Numbered from the stretch's first letter, positions 7,682 through 16,298 are shown. The stretch is DNA of 64,000 nt from Paenibacillus marchantiophytorum (GCF_014640555.1 NZ_BMHE01000016.1:32036-96035), one strand, 5' to 3'. Numbers and translations: made by a program. Notes: generated by a model not told the origin, from the letters alone.

Positions 7682-8185
7682 TCAACTGCCGACATCCTGA
7701 ATAACCGTTTGAATCTTCTGCAAGCGAATATACTCCGATTTTTCCAACTGGGGCCGGAAGTACGCATATAAATAAGCCGCATCCAGGAAATCGAGCCCTG
7801 GGTAACAAACGACTTCCTGCACGGCGTTCGGATTATCCATAATCACCTGCCACTCTCCTGTGCGATCGGCTGGCGCAATGGCTGTAAGCGCATGCCGTTT
7901 GGCCGCGATCGTTGCTTCGAGTTCGGCCCAGACATATTCCCACGACGGACTGAATTGAACAGGTTCCGGGAATAGGCTTCTGCCTTTGCTGACCGCGCTT
8001 TCGATCTCAGCCATGTCAGCATCCAAAGCCGTTTTAATGGCCTCTGTAAGGCCGTCGAGCAGCCTTCTGAAGCCGGAGTAGCCCTCCGACTGAACATCGT
8101 TTTGGAACGCAGCTTCTGCTTCGCTGGAAGAAAGACTTTTGAATTCCGTATAGGCTTGATTGACCATATCCGTGAATACCCCCAA
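7682..8185 (-). CDS. Hypothetical protein, soluble, acidic and helical
   Basis: I do not recognise this protein. From the chosen start it is 167 residues, without signal peptide or membrane segment. It has a helix-rich first half (residues 1-85) and a Trp/Tyr-containing second half with EYVWAELEATIAAKRHA and YPGLDFLDAAYLYAYFRP. It lies 39 bp upstream of the DHFR gene on the same strand, so the two may be cotranscribed. The open frame begins at TTG 8203, but TTG 8185 is preceded by AAAGGA at 6 bp and is preferred. ATG 8167 is a third option. Confidence 0.65.
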   Translation of the reverse strand: MGVFTDMVNQAYTEFKSLSSSEAEAAFQNDVQSEGYSGFRRLLDGLTEAIKTALDADMAEIESAVSKGRSLFPEPVQFSPSWEYVWAELEATIAAKRHALTAIAPADRTGEWQVIMDNPNAVQEVVCYPGLDFLDAAYLYAYFRPQLEKSEYIRLQKIQTVIQDVGS

Positions 8186-8395
8186 ATGGTTTCCTTTCTC
8201 CAAAATGTATCACAAAGTTTTTCCCGAAAAAAGTCCTTGCCTAACAAAAATTCGAAATGGTTTAAATTCAGTTTATAAAAGTCGCGTATGCTAAGTGCAT
8301 TGACCGGCAGTAGCTAAGTAAGCCAAGCATTGTATGCTAAAATAAGGTTAAAATCAATCCGGCGAAGATTCTAAAAAAAGCGAGGCTTGAGGCAG

Positions 8396-9073
8396 ATGGC
8401 TCCAATTCTGATTGTTGATGATGATCCTTATATCCGCGAACTGATCCGCGTATTCATGCAGAATGAGGGCTTCGATGTTGTCGAAGCCTCGGACGGCGCA
8501 GAAGCGCTGAAACTGCTCGAGACCGTCCAGGTAGATCTGGTGATCATGGATATCATGATGCCCAATATGGACGGCTGGGAGCTGTGCAAGGAGCTGCGGG
8601 AGCACTATGATCTCCCGCTGCTGATGCTCACCGCCAAAGGTGAGACCTCGCAGAAGGTCAAGGGCTTCGAGCTGGGCACAGACGATTACCTCGTCAAGCC
8701 TTTCGAGCCCGTGGAGCTGGCCATGCGGGTCAAGGCGCTGCTGAAGCGCTATAAAATTGCTTCGTCCCAGACCGTGCAGGTCGGCGATCTCAGCATGAAT
8801 CGCAAAACCTTCGAAGCAACAGCCGGCTCCGAGAGCGTCACCCTGCCGCTCAAAGAATTCGAACTGCTCTATAAGCTGGCGAGCTACCCAGGAAAAACCT
8901 TTTCCCGTGATCAGCTCATCGAGCAGATCTGGGGTTTTGATTATGAAGGCAACGAGCGTACCGTTGACGTCCATATCAACCGCCTGCGGGAACGCTTCCC
9001 GGAGGAGCAGCATGCTTTTCGCATTGCGACGATCAGGGGGCTAGGGTATCGAATGGAGGTACTGCGATCATGA
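8396..9073 (+). CDS. Response regulator, OmpR/PhoB family
   Basis: This 225-residue cytosolic DNA-binding regulator has an N-terminal receiver domain with acidic pocket IVDDDPY, phosphoacceptor Asp in LVIMDIMMPNMDG near residue 50 and switch Lys in DYLVKPFEP near 100. A C-terminal winged helix follows, with RDQLIEQIWGFDYEGNERTVDVHINRLRE. The upstream TTG at 8387 is too near GAGG, so ATG 8396 is chosen. The stop codon overlaps the kinase start (ATGA), marking an operon. Its targets cannot be seen; no obvious resistance transporter follows. Confidence 0.9.
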   Translation: MAPILIVDDDPYIRELIRVFMQNEGFDVVEASDGAEALKLLETVQVDLVIMDIMMPNMDGWELCKELREHYDLPLLMLTAKGETSQKVKGFELGTDDYLVKPFEPVELAMRVKALLKRYKIASSQTVQVGDLSMNRKTFEATAGSESVTLPLKEFELLYKLASYPGKTFSRDQLIEQIWGFDYEGNERTVDVHINRLRERFPEEQHAFRIATIRGLGYRMEVLRS

Positions 9074-10212
9074 GCGGGGAGAAGCGCCAGGAGCAAGATG
9101 CGAGAGCAGAGCGAGAATGGCGCAAGGGGCGCCGAGAGCGCAGAAAGAAGCCGATGACCAAGCATTCCGCCATGCAATTTATTAGGGGCTTCCTATTTGC
9201 TCTTAGTATGTTTACTCTGATTGTTGGGTATTGGCTCGCTTTGTTCTACGGAACCTCTTGGTTATATGACTATCTTAACATGCGTCCTGCAGAGGTTGTC
9301 GTGCAGCTCATTAATTCGATAGGCGGGATGTTTCTCTGGGGCGTTACCATGGCCATTATGGGTCGGTTTTTTCGCAATAAACAAATGATCTTTTTCCAAA
9401 AAATGATTGCGGCCATTCGCAGCATGTCACGAGGAGATTTCAATGTTTCTGTGGAAGAGGACTTGCACGATAATGGGCCTTTCAACGAATTGGTAGAGTC
9501 TATTAATAACATGGCAGTCGAGCTGGGGCAGTTGGAGAAAATGAGACAGGAATTCATATCCAATGTCTCCCATGAGATCCAGTCTCCGCTTACTTCTATC
9601 AGCGGTTTCTCACGGGCGCTGCAGAATGAGCAGATTTCCCCGGCAGAGCGAAAGCACTATCTGGAGATTATTGAAGCAGAGAGTACAAGGCTCTCGAAAC
9701 TTAGCGATAATTTGCTCAAGCTGACCTCACTAGAGTCACAGCATCATCCTTTTGAACCGACCAGCTACCGGTTAGACAAGCAAATTCGCAATCATATTCT
9801 GGCTTGTGAACCACAATGGGTGGATAAAGAAATTGAGATGGACATCGAATTAGAGGCAGTCGCTTTATCGGCGGATGCTGACTTGCTTAGTCAGGTATGG
9901 ACAAATTTGATTCATAATGCGATTAAATTCGCGCCATTTGGCGGTACGATAGGCGTTCATATCACGGCAAGCCGGGAAGAAGCGATTGTTCGTATTTCCA
10001 ATAATGGCATCCATATATCGGAGGAGGATCTGCCCCACATATTTGAACGCTTCTACAAGGCGGATAAGTCGAGAAACCGACTTTCAGGCGGAAATGGACT
10101 GGGCTTGTCTATTGTGAAAAAGATCATCGATATGCATGGAGGCTCGATTGCCGTAGAAAGTGAACCGGAGAAGACGACGACGTTCATTGTTCGTTTGTCC
10201 TTACCCAACTAA
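9070..10212 (+). CDS. Sensor histidine kinase (HAMP/HisKA/HATPase)
   Basis: This 380-residue membrane kinase has a very basic N-terminal tail of about 35 residues, two membrane helices (about 40-65 and 80-105) with almost no extracytoplasmic loop, and a HAMP segment. The HisKA box SNVSHEIQSPLTSISGF holds the phosphorylated His, and HATPase follows with the N box WTNLIHNAIKFAP. The G1 box reads SNNGIHI, with Asn in place of the usual Asp, as in some CusS-type kinases; the GGNGLGLSIVKKI G2 box is intact. The short sensor loop suggests an intramembrane-sensing kinase that detects envelope stress. It is coupled to the regulator upstream by a 4-bp overlap. Confidence 0.88.
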   Translation: MSGEKRQEQDARAEREWRKGRRERRKKPMTKHSAMQFIRGFLFALSMFTLIVGYWLALFYGTSWLYDYLNMRPAEVVVQLINSIGGMFLWGVTMAIMGRFFRNKQMIFFQKMIAAIRSMSRGDFNVSVEEDLHDNGPFNELVESINNMAVELGQLEKMRQEFISNVSHEIQSPLTSISGFSRALQNEQISPAERKHYLEIIEAESTRLSKLSDNLLKLTSLESQHHPFEPTSYRLDKQIRNHILACEPQWVDKEIEMDIELEAVALSADADLLSQVWTNLIHNAIKFAPFGGTIGVHITASREEAIVRISNNGIHISEEDLPHIFERFYKADKSRNRLSGGNGLGLSIVKKIIDMHGGSIAVESEPEKTTTFIVRLSLPN

Positions 10213-10228
10213 GTTTTTGAACACAAAT

Positions 10229-10267
10229 AGGGACCCCCGCTTATCTGAGATAACCGGAGGCCCCTAA
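10229..10267 (+). terminator. Hairpin downstream of the two-component operon
   Basis: AGGGACCCCCGCTTATCT pairs with AGATAACCGGAGGCCCCT around a GAG loop, ending near 10267. It has a strong stem but no clean T run, so termination is likely but not certain. Confidence 0.55.
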
Positions 10268-10718
10268 GGTTCATTCATAGTATTCAATTGTACCTACACA
10301 CACTCCAATCAACCAACTGACGTTGAAATTACGACATTACGTACTTACGGATCCTTTCCTCGAATAAACGCTAATCACATTTACCGGTTGGATTCCCACA
10401 TGTCCGATGAACGTTACCGTTCCCGCACCTTTTCTTCTGTCGTTTGAAGGAAAAGTGGACATGCTTCGCTAACGTGGTCCATTGGACTATCCCCTTCCTT
10501 AGTTAGGGTATCCTCGCTACTCTCCGAATGCCGTACCATCTGTCCGGCTTGTCCTTCAAGTAAGCTTGTCCTTATACTAATCTATTATTTTAATATTGTA
10601 AATATTCAGAATATTTAGTTATAAGGGTTCTGCGGAGCCTGGCTTTACATTTCCTTTATAATCCTCGCGTATACGTTGTTTTTGGATATCAACCATCAGT
10701 TGATCTCCTCATTCACTG
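10268..10718 (-). other. 450-bp gene-poor region with RNA-like folding potential on the minus strand
   Basis: No gene longer than 25 codons is visible. Read on the minus strand the sequence holds several consistent helices: GAACG-GTAA-CGTTC, a GNRA-type tetraloop hairpin near 10420-10434; CATGTCC and GGACATG arms flanking it about 55 nt apart; GTCC-AAT-GGAC near 10480; and a long imperfect CTTTTCCTTC/GAAGAAAAGG hairpin. GATACCCTAACTAAGG resembles strings in group II intron RNAs, but no domain V or reverse transcriptase is present. It may be a structured RNA or a decayed ribozyme; I cannot name it. Confidence 0.35.
10619..10696 (-). CDS. Possible 25-residue small ORF
   Basis: ATG at 10696 is preceded at 8 bp by GAGGAG and opens a short, highly charged frame (MVDIQKQRIREDYKG and ten more residues) ending at TAA. 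It lies 26 bp downstream of the GNAT gene on the same strand and at the head of the fold-rich region. A good ribosome binding site is the only evidence; it could equally be chance. Confidence 0.3.
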   Translation of the reverse strand: MVDIQKQRIREDYKGNVKPGSAEPL

Positions 10719-10722
10719 TGGG

Positions 10723-11160
10723 CTATAAAAAACGCTTAACGAATTTGTATCCTGTTTCTTGAAAACCAAGAGGCTCACGGTCAGCGCGGGACTCGTCATG
10801 TTTCTCGGAACCTGAGATCCACCACATCCCTGTGCAGTCGTGCTTCTGGGTTAATTGCTCGGCATAGCTTTTTAATTTATCTGCAGCGGCTGGGGGGTTG
10901 TTGGCTTCGTTGACTGAAATTACAGAGATTTCGCTGTATTTAAAAATAGTGTCTGCGCTTTGCCGAACGCGAAAGCCCAAAGTTCCCAGAATTTGATTCT
11001 TTTCCTCGTATACATAAAGGGATTCATTGGGATTTTCCCGCATAAAATGCAGCCTGTTCTCAATGTGCAAAGGGGATATCGTTTTCCCGGTGCGTTCTGA
11101 AATAAAAGAGCTGATTTCTTTGGTATCTTGGGATGTAGCTTCACGAATGATATAAGTCAT
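10723..11160 (-). CDS. GNAT family N-acetyltransferase
   Basis: This 145-residue protein has the GNAT pattern: IIREATSQDTKEISSFI as the first strand-helix pair, ESLYVYEEKNQILGTLGFRVR as the central beta hairpin (about residues 47-68), YSEISVISVNEANN as strand 4, and a C-terminal EPLGFQETGYKFVKRFL typical of the acyltransferase end. The acetyl-CoA pyrophosphate loop (normally R/Q-x-x-G-x-G/A) is degenerate here (NNPPAAADKL). The acceptor is unknown. A TATAAT lies about 45 bp upstream on the minus strand. Confidence 0.75.
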   Translation of the reverse strand: MTYIIREATSQDTKEISSFISERTGKTISPLHIENRLHFMRENPNESLYVYEEKNQILGTLGFRVRQSADTIFKYSEISVISVNEANNPPAAADKLKSYAEQLTQKHDCTGMWWISGSEKHDESRADREPLGFQETGYKFVKRFL

Positions 11161-11272
11161 AAATAAATAGCCTTCTTTCTAGTATCCTATGTTTCTGTAA
11201 TTATACCATATATTGGAACATAAGTTCTACATTTGTTGGATAGCGTTAGCGAAAAAATCGATGGTGACACAA

Positions 11273-11309
11273 AAAAAGATTGAACAGAATGACTTCTGCA
11301 CAATCTTTT
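11273..11309 (-). terminator. Terminator of the M42 peptidase gene
   Basis: AAAAGATTG and CAATCTTTT arms, with an inner CAGAA/TTCTG pair, lie just after the peptidase stop. The A run at 11271-11277 gives a U tract on the minus strand. Confidence 0.75.
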
Positions 11310-11330
11310 ATGTAAAAGATGATAGATGGA

Positions 11331-12404
11331 TTACACGCCCGCATGGATCGTGTTCAAGGTCGTGCGATCACTCGCTTGGACGAGTTTGATGAGCAGTTCC
11401 TTCGCGGCGGCATAATCATCTACGTGGAGAATAGACGCGGAAGTGTGGATGTATCGCGCGCAGACGCCAATGACGGCGGAAGGAATGCCGGTGCCTTGCA
11501 CGTGCACTTGACCAGCGTCTGTCCCACCGGCGGAGATGAAGTATTGATACGGGATCTTATGCGTCTCCGCCGTATCCAGAATGAACTCTACCATCCCGCG
11601 GTGGGTGATCATCGTGGGATCGAAAATACGCAGCAGCGCCCCGCGCCCCAACTGCCCAAAAGCATTGCGGTCGCCGGTCATATCCCCGGCGGCACTGGCA
11701 TCCAGCGCGTAGAACAAATCCGGCTGAATGAGATTCGCCGCCGTGCGTCCGCCGCGCACGCCAACCTCTTCCTGTACGGTTGCGCCTGCGTACAGGATGT
11801 TCGGGAGCTTCGTACCGTGAAGCTCCTTCATCAGCTCAATCGCCAGGCCGACGCCGTAGCGATTGTCCCAAGCCTTGGCCATAATCCGCTTCGGATTGGC
11901 CAGAGGGGTGAATGGGCAGATGGGAACAATCTGCTGCCCGAGCTTGATGCCGATGGCGAGCGCATCGGCTTTGTCTTCCGCGCCGATGTCGATATACATC
12001 GTCTTGATGTCTGCGGGCTTGCTGCGTGACGCTTCGTCCAGCAAGTGGACGGGCACCGAGCCGATCACACCGATGATCGGCCCCTGCGGGGTCATGATCT
12101 GCACGCGCTGCGCGGGCAGCACTTGGCTGAACCAGCCGCCGAGCGGCTGGAACTTGATCGTGCCGTGCTCGGTGATGCCGCTGACGAGGAAGCCAACCTC
12201 GTCGAAATGGCCGGCAACCATGATTTTCGGTCCGGCTTCATCGCCGCGCAGGATGCCGAACAAACTGCCGAGTCCGTCCTGGACGAACTCCTGTGTATAT
12301 TTCTCCAATTCGCCGCGTACAAAAGTGCGAATCTCTCTTTCGAACCCAGGCGCTGCCTGAAGTTCAGTCAGAGTTCGGAACAGTTCTAAAGTTTCTGTAT
12401 TCAT
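11331..12404 (-). CDS. M42 family metallopeptidase (glutamyl aminopeptidase/endoglucanase M type)
   Basis: This 357-residue cytosolic dinuclear-metal aminopeptidase has a family-typical length. Metal ligands and catalytic residues are in sequence: GHFDEVGF (His) near residue 66, AKAWDNRYG (bridging Asp) near 180, QEEVGVRGG (catalytic Glu pair) near 212, ALDAS (Asp) near 234 and ARYIHTSASILH (His) near 320. The start ATG follows GCGAGGGAATCCAC. It stands alone and diverges from the MBL-fold gene. Members trim short peptides during protein turnover. Confidence 0.9.
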   Translation of the reverse strand: MNTETLELFRTLTELQAAPGFEREIRTFVRGELEKYTQEFVQDGLGSLFGILRGDEAGPKIMVAGHFDEVGFLVSGITEHGTIKFQPLGGWFSQVLPAQRVQIMTPQGPIIGVIGSVPVHLLDEASRSKPADIKTMYIDIGAEDKADALAIGIKLGQQIVPICPFTPLANPKRIMAKAWDNRYGVGLAIELMKELHGTKLPNILYAGATVQEEVGVRGGRTAANLIQPDLFYALDASAAGDMTGDRNAFGQLGRGALLRIFDPTMITHRGMVEFILDTAETHKIPYQYFISAGGTDAGQVHVQGTGIPSAVIGVCARYIHTSASILHVDDYAAAKELLIKLVQASDRTTLNTIHAGV

Positions 12405-12508
12405 GTGGATTCCCTCGCTTTATCAAGTGTGATCTTCTGGCTGTGCAACAAAGTATGAGGATTATTTTAACATAGGGAAGCCGAAAGCGATAAATGCACA
12501 ACTGACCC

Positions 12509-12537
12509 TTGACTAAACTAATGACATTAGTTATATT
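12509..12537 (+). promoter_or_regulatory. Promoter with TetR-type palindrome in its spacer
   Basis: TTGACT (12509-12514), a 17-bp spacer and TATATT (12532-12537). The perfect palindrome AACTAATG-A-CATTAGTT (12516-12532) fills the spacer. It lies ahead of the MBL-fold/TetR gene pair and fits an autoregulatory TetR operator. Confidence 0.8.
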
Positions 12538-12569
12538 ACTAATATAAATAGTAAACAGGAGGCGTTATT

Positions 12570-13301
12570 ATGAAAATCACGCAAATCGGTCAGGTCTATC
12601 AAGTTGCTTTTATGCCAAACATATTCCCCGTTAATTGTTATTTGGTCGAGGAAGAACAAGAGCTAACTTTGGTTGATGCGGCGATGCCATTCAGTGTCAA
12701 TGGCATCCTGGAAGCTGCTTCCAAGATAGGGAAACCCATTACCCGCATTGTACTCACTCACGCTCATGGGGATCACATCGGCGCACTAGATGGTTTGAAA
12801 AAGGCGCTGCCGCAAGCCATCGTGCATATCTCTCGCCGAGATGGAAAGCTGCTGGCTGGGAATCAAGAGCTGGAAGCTGGCGAGCCGAACCAGCCGATCA
12901 AAGGGGCCGTGCCTAAACCTGGCGCGATCCAAACGAAACCGGATGTTTATTTGGAAGATGGCGATAGGGTTGGCTCTTTGCAAGCGGTAGCGGCGCCTGG
13001 ACATACACCGGGAATGATGGCATTCTTGGATATACGCAGCCGTGCGTTGATTGCGGGCGACGCGTTTCAAGTGCGCGGCGGATTTGCTGTATCCGGTGTG
13101 GTGAAATTCTGGTTTCCGTTCCCGGCCATGGCAACTTGGAGCAAAGAAGTGTCACTGGCAAGCGCAGTTAAACTGCGGGCCTTGAAACCAAGTCTGATAG
13201 CCGTCGGTCACGGTCAGATGATCGTGCAGCCGCAAGCGATGTTGGATAAGGCTGTGGATGAAGCGTCGAAGAATTTTCAAATTGAAATCGCAAGCATTTA
13301 G
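12570..13301 (+). CDS. MBL-fold metallo-hydrolase
   Basis: This 243-residue metallo-beta-lactamase-fold protein has the metal-binding motif THAHGDHIGAL near residue 69, a GHTPGMMAF histidine near 140, an AGDAF aspartate near 160 and GHGQ near 213. Length and motifs fit the glyoxalase II/quorum-lactonase-like branch; the substrate is unknown. An AGGAGGCG site precedes ATG 12570. It is followed 15 bp later by a TetR gene on the same strand, and both sit behind a palindrome-containing promoter, so the regulator probably senses a substrate or related toxin of this enzyme. Confidence 0.87.
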   Translation: MKITQIGQVYQVAFMPNIFPVNCYLVEEEQELTLVDAAMPFSVNGILEAASKIGKPITRIVLTHAHGDHIGALDGLKKALPQAIVHISRRDGKLLAGNQELEAGEPNQPIKGAVPKPGAIQTKPDVYLEDGDRVGSLQAVAAPGHTPGMMAFLDIRSRALIAGDAFQVRGGFAVSGVVKFWFPFPAMATWSKEVSLASAVKLRALKPSLIAVGHGQMIVQPQAMLDKAVDEASKNFQIEIASI

Positions 13302-13316
13302 AGATGGGGGAGCAGC

Positions 13317-13883
13317 ATGGCCGTTCGACAAGGATTAGATACGGAAACCGTGCTTCAAGCAGCAATTGAAATTGCTGACGTGCAGGGGATCGAGCAAGTG
13401 ACTTTAGCTGCATTAGCCGCCAAATTGAATGTGAAGACACCCTCACTTTACAACCATATTAAAGGACTGCCGGATCTCAGGAGATTGATGTCGCAGCGGA
13501 GTTTACAAGATATCAAGGCGGCGATGGTCGATGCTGTGATCGGCAAATCGGGGGATGAGGCACTGTTGGCAGCTGGCTTCGCTTACGTGAATTTTGCCCG
13601 CAATCAACCGGGTTTATATGATGCTATGGCGGCGCTGCCTGATTTAGAAGATCCGCAAGTCAAGGAAGCGAGCACGCAAGTGGTGATGTTTATTCTTCGA
13701 CTTCTGGCGTCGTATTCATTGAGTGAGGAGGATGCTTTGCATGTTGTGCGCGGATTCCGCAGCATCGTGCATGGCTTCTCATCCCTGGAGATGAAGAATG
13801 GCTTCCGTATGGGGTTGGAGCGTAATGAGAGCTTGAGGAGGCTTTTGACGACTTACTTGAGGGGATTGTCGGTTACAAGTTGA
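13317..13883 (+). CDS. TetR/AcrR family regulator (WHG-type C-terminal domain)
   Basis: This 188-residue regulator has a TetR helix-turn-helix at residues 10-55 (VTLAALAAKLNVKTPSLYNHIKGL). Its C-terminal ligand domain has an FAYVNFARNQPGLYDAM segment and VVRGFRSIVHGFSSLE, typical of WHG-domain TetR proteins. GGGGGAG precedes the ATG. It is cotranscribed with the MBL-fold gene and likely binds the 17-bp palindrome at 12516-12532 as repressor of both. Confidence 0.87.
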   Translation: MAVRQGLDTETVLQAAIEIADVQGIEQVTLAALAAKLNVKTPSLYNHIKGLPDLRRLMSQRSLQDIKAAMVDAVIGKSGDEALLAAGFAYVNFARNQPGLYDAMAALPDLEDPQVKEASTQVVMFILRLLASYSLSEEDALHVVRGFRSIVHGFSSLEMKNGFRMGLERNESLRRLLTTYLRGLSVTS

Positions 13884-13954
13884 ACAGGTGAAATAGTAGA
13901 TGAGTGAGTTGGATAGGCAGCGCGGAGCAATCTGTGGCTGTCTTTTTTATTAGA

Positions 13955-14150
13955 GAATAGGGGTCTCTGAGAGCTTCTATTCCCTAGAAAAGTAGCCGCT
14001 CAAGGCAAATAGAAGACCCTAAGGGCCTTTATTTGCAGAAATGGCTTGTCAAAATTCACCCTTTCCAGGGATAGGAGTCTCTGGAGGCTTCTAAATAGGC
14101 TGAAAATAGAGAATTTGCATGAATAGGAGCTTTCAAAGGCTCTTATATGG
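13955..14150. repeat. Array of four imperfect hairpin repeats, about 51-bp pitch
   Basis: Units start near 13957, 14008, 14071 and 14123. Each begins ATAG.. or AATAG.. and folds on itself: AATAGGGGTCTCT with GAGAGCTTCTATT, CAAATAGAAGACCC with GGGCCTTTATTTG, then two weaker ones. Spacings are 51, 63 and 52 bp. The 421-bp gap between the TetR gene and the GTPase gene holds only this array and the promoter region. A TATAAT at about 14259 is likely the -10 box of the GTPase gene. Confidence 0.6.
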
Positions 14151-14304
14151 GGCGTACTGCTTTCACTAGCAAGGAAATGAAAGTAGATACGACAGCTGCA
14201 GCTGTAGGTTGCGCATTTTGGAGCAAAGCAGGTTTATCGTTTTGAACACGCTTTTAGTATAATAGGAGGATAAGGCTGAGAGGTAGAAGGAGCAGAGCAT
14301 TGGA

Positions 14305-16281
14305 ATGATGGACGATAAGGGTAAGCAATTATCGGTTTTGCGAAGGAATGTGGGGATTTTTGCTCACGTCGACGCGGGAAAGACAACGACAACGGAGCAT
14401 CTTCTTTATCATAGCGGGCGGATTCGGGCCTTGGGTAGTGTAGATAGCGGGACCGCGCAGACGGATTCTATGGACGTGGAGCGGGAGCGGGGGATCTCGG
14501 TGCGCAGCGCGACGACGGCTTTTTCGTGGAAGGATACGTTGATTAATCTGGTGGATACGCCGGGGCATGTGGATTTCCTGTCGGAGGTGGAGCGCGCGCT
14601 GCGGGTGATGGACGGAGCCATTCTGATCGTGTCAGCGGTGGAGGGCGTGCAGTCGCAAACGGAGATGATTTGGCATGCGCTCAAGTCGCTGCAGATTCCA
14701 ACCTTGCTGTATGTGAATAAAATGGATCGTGTTGGCGCGGATCTGACACGCGTACTGGAGGAGATTCACAAGCAGCTCACACCGATGGCGGTGCCGATTC
14801 ATGCGCCGCTCGGTATAGAGGACACGTTCCGCGGTGCGGTGAACGTGCTGGATCTCGACCCCGCCGCTGCGGTCGAAAAGCTCTCCGAGCTCGACGAGCC
14901 GCTGCTGGCGAGCTATATCGAAGGCGTGCCCATCCCGGCACGCCAAGTGAAATCAACCCTGCAGCATTATGCGCGGCAGGGGCTGGCTTATCCTTTGCTG
15001 GTGGGAGCCTCCAGCAAAGGGATCGGGATCGAGGAGCTGCTGGAAGCCATCCTCGATTACTTGCCCGGGCCGAGCGGCAGCGCGGAGCAGCCGCTTTCGG
15101 CCGTGGTGTTCAAGGTCGAGCGGGACAAGACCATGGGGCGCATGGCTTACGTCCGCCTCTATGAGGGGGCGATCCGCAACCGGGACACCGTCTTCAACAA
15201 CACGCGAGGCGTGGAGGAGAAGGTGACCCAGATCCGCCGAATCGACGGCCGCCGCGCCGAGGATATTGGGTTCGTGGGGGCGGGCGACATCGCCGCCGTC
15301 TGCGGTTTGACGCAGGTGCGAATCGGAGACGTTCTGGGCCAACCGGACGCTGTTCCGCCTGCTCCCCAGTTGGCAGTTCCGCTGTTGACGGTACAGGTGC
15401 ATGCAGAGAACAATGCGCAGTATCCTGCGCTAGTTGCTGCACTGCAGGAGCTGACGGATGAAGATCCGCTGCTTGACTTGCAGTGGCTCCAAGAGGAGCG
15501 GGAGCTCCACGTGAAGGTGATGGGCGCAATTCAGCTGGAGATCCTGACCAGTCTGCTCGCTTCCAGATTCGGACTCCAGGCTAGATTCGATCAGCCTTCC
15601 GTGATTTACAAAGAAACCCCCTCGCAATCAGGCGAAGGCTTCATCGCCTATACGATGCCCATGCCGTGTTGGGCGATCTTGCGCTTTCACATCGAGCCCG
15701 GTGAACCGGGAAGCGGGCTCGTCTATCAATCGCTGGTACGCGGCGAGCAGCTGCTCGTGCAGTACCAGAATGAAGTGGAGCGCCGCGTGCCGGAGGCGCT
15801 CCAGCAAGGTCTGCTCGGTTGGGAAGTGACCGACCTGAAAGTCACGCTCACGTATGGCGAGCACCATGTGTGGCACACCCATCCGCTCGACTTCGCTGTC
15901 GCTACGCCAATGGGTCTAATGCAGGGCCTCGCCCAGACAGGCACAAAGCTGCTTGAGCCGATGCTGCAAGTGCGCATTACCGTACCCGAAGTCTACGGCG
16001 GCAAGGTGCTCAGCGATCTGGTGCAGATGCGCGCGATCTTCGATCCGCCGCAGATTAGCGGCGACCGTTTCGTCGTGGAAGGCAAGCTGCCTGTGGCCAC
16101 ATCTTTGGACTATCCAGTGAAGCTCAGCGCCATGTCTGGCGGCCGAGGCGTGATAACGTCATCCTTCGGAGGGTATCAGCCGAGTCCGCCCGATGTACAG
16201 GCCGAGCGCAGGAGGCGGGGCGTGAATCCACTCGACCAGTCCAAGTATATTCTGGCAGTACGCAAAGCGCTGTCGACATAA
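14305..16281 (+). CDS. Tet(M)/Tet(O)-like ribosomal protection GTPase (EF-G paralogue)
   Basis: This 658-residue translational GTPase has G1 AHVDAGKTT, switch RGISVRS, G3 DTPGH and G4 NKMD within the first 140 residues, then EF-G-like domains II to V. The order ends with YGEHHVWHTHPLDF and GGYQPSPPDVQAERRRRG, as in tetracycline ribosomal protection proteins (about 640 residues) and not in canonical EF-G (about 690). Such proteins dislodge tetracycline from the 30S decoding site using GTP. Chromosomal Paenibacillus-type homologues may not all confer resistance. Tandem ATG codons lie at 14305 and 14308, with AAGGAG about 12 bp upstream. Much of the middle is GC-rich. Confidence 0.85.
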   Translation: MMDDKGKQLSVLRRNVGIFAHVDAGKTTTTEHLLYHSGRIRALGSVDSGTAQTDSMDVERERGISVRSATTAFSWKDTLINLVDTPGHVDFLSEVERALRVMDGAILIVSAVEGVQSQTEMIWHALKSLQIPTLLYVNKMDRVGADLTRVLEEIHKQLTPMAVPIHAPLGIEDTFRGAVNVLDLDPAAAVEKLSELDEPLLASYIEGVPIPARQVKSTLQHYARQGLAYPLLVGASSKGIGIEELLEAILDYLPGPSGSAEQPLSAVVFKVERDKTMGRMAYVRLYEGAIRNRDTVFNNTRGVEEKVTQIRRIDGRRAEDIGFVGAGDIAAVCGLTQVRIGDVLGQPDAVPPAPQLAVPLLTVQVHAENNAQYPALVAALQELTDEDPLLDLQWLQEERELHVKVMGAIQLEILTSLLASRFGLQARFDQPSVIYKETPSQSGEGFIAYTMPMPCWAILRFHIEPGEPGSGLVYQSLVRGEQLLVQYQNEVERRVPEALQQGLLGWEVTDLKVTLTYGEHHVWHTHPLDFAVATPMGLMQGLAQTGTKLLEPMLQVRITVPEVYGGKVLSDLVQMRAIFDPPQISGDRFVVEGKLPVATSLDYPVKLSAMSGGRGVITSSFGGYQPSPPDVQAERRRRGVNPLDQSKYILAVRKALST

Positions 16282-16298
16282 AAGGGTCATCTTGTGCA

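Noticed and set aside
10268..10718. Complete group II intron
   Set aside because: Some intron-like strings occur, but no domain V, no GUGYG-to-AY boundaries and no reverse transcriptase, so only a structured-region call is made.
11319..12029. 236-codon plus-strand frame over the M42 peptidase
   Set aside because: Arg/His-rich antisense frame. The minus-strand gene has all metal-binding motifs.
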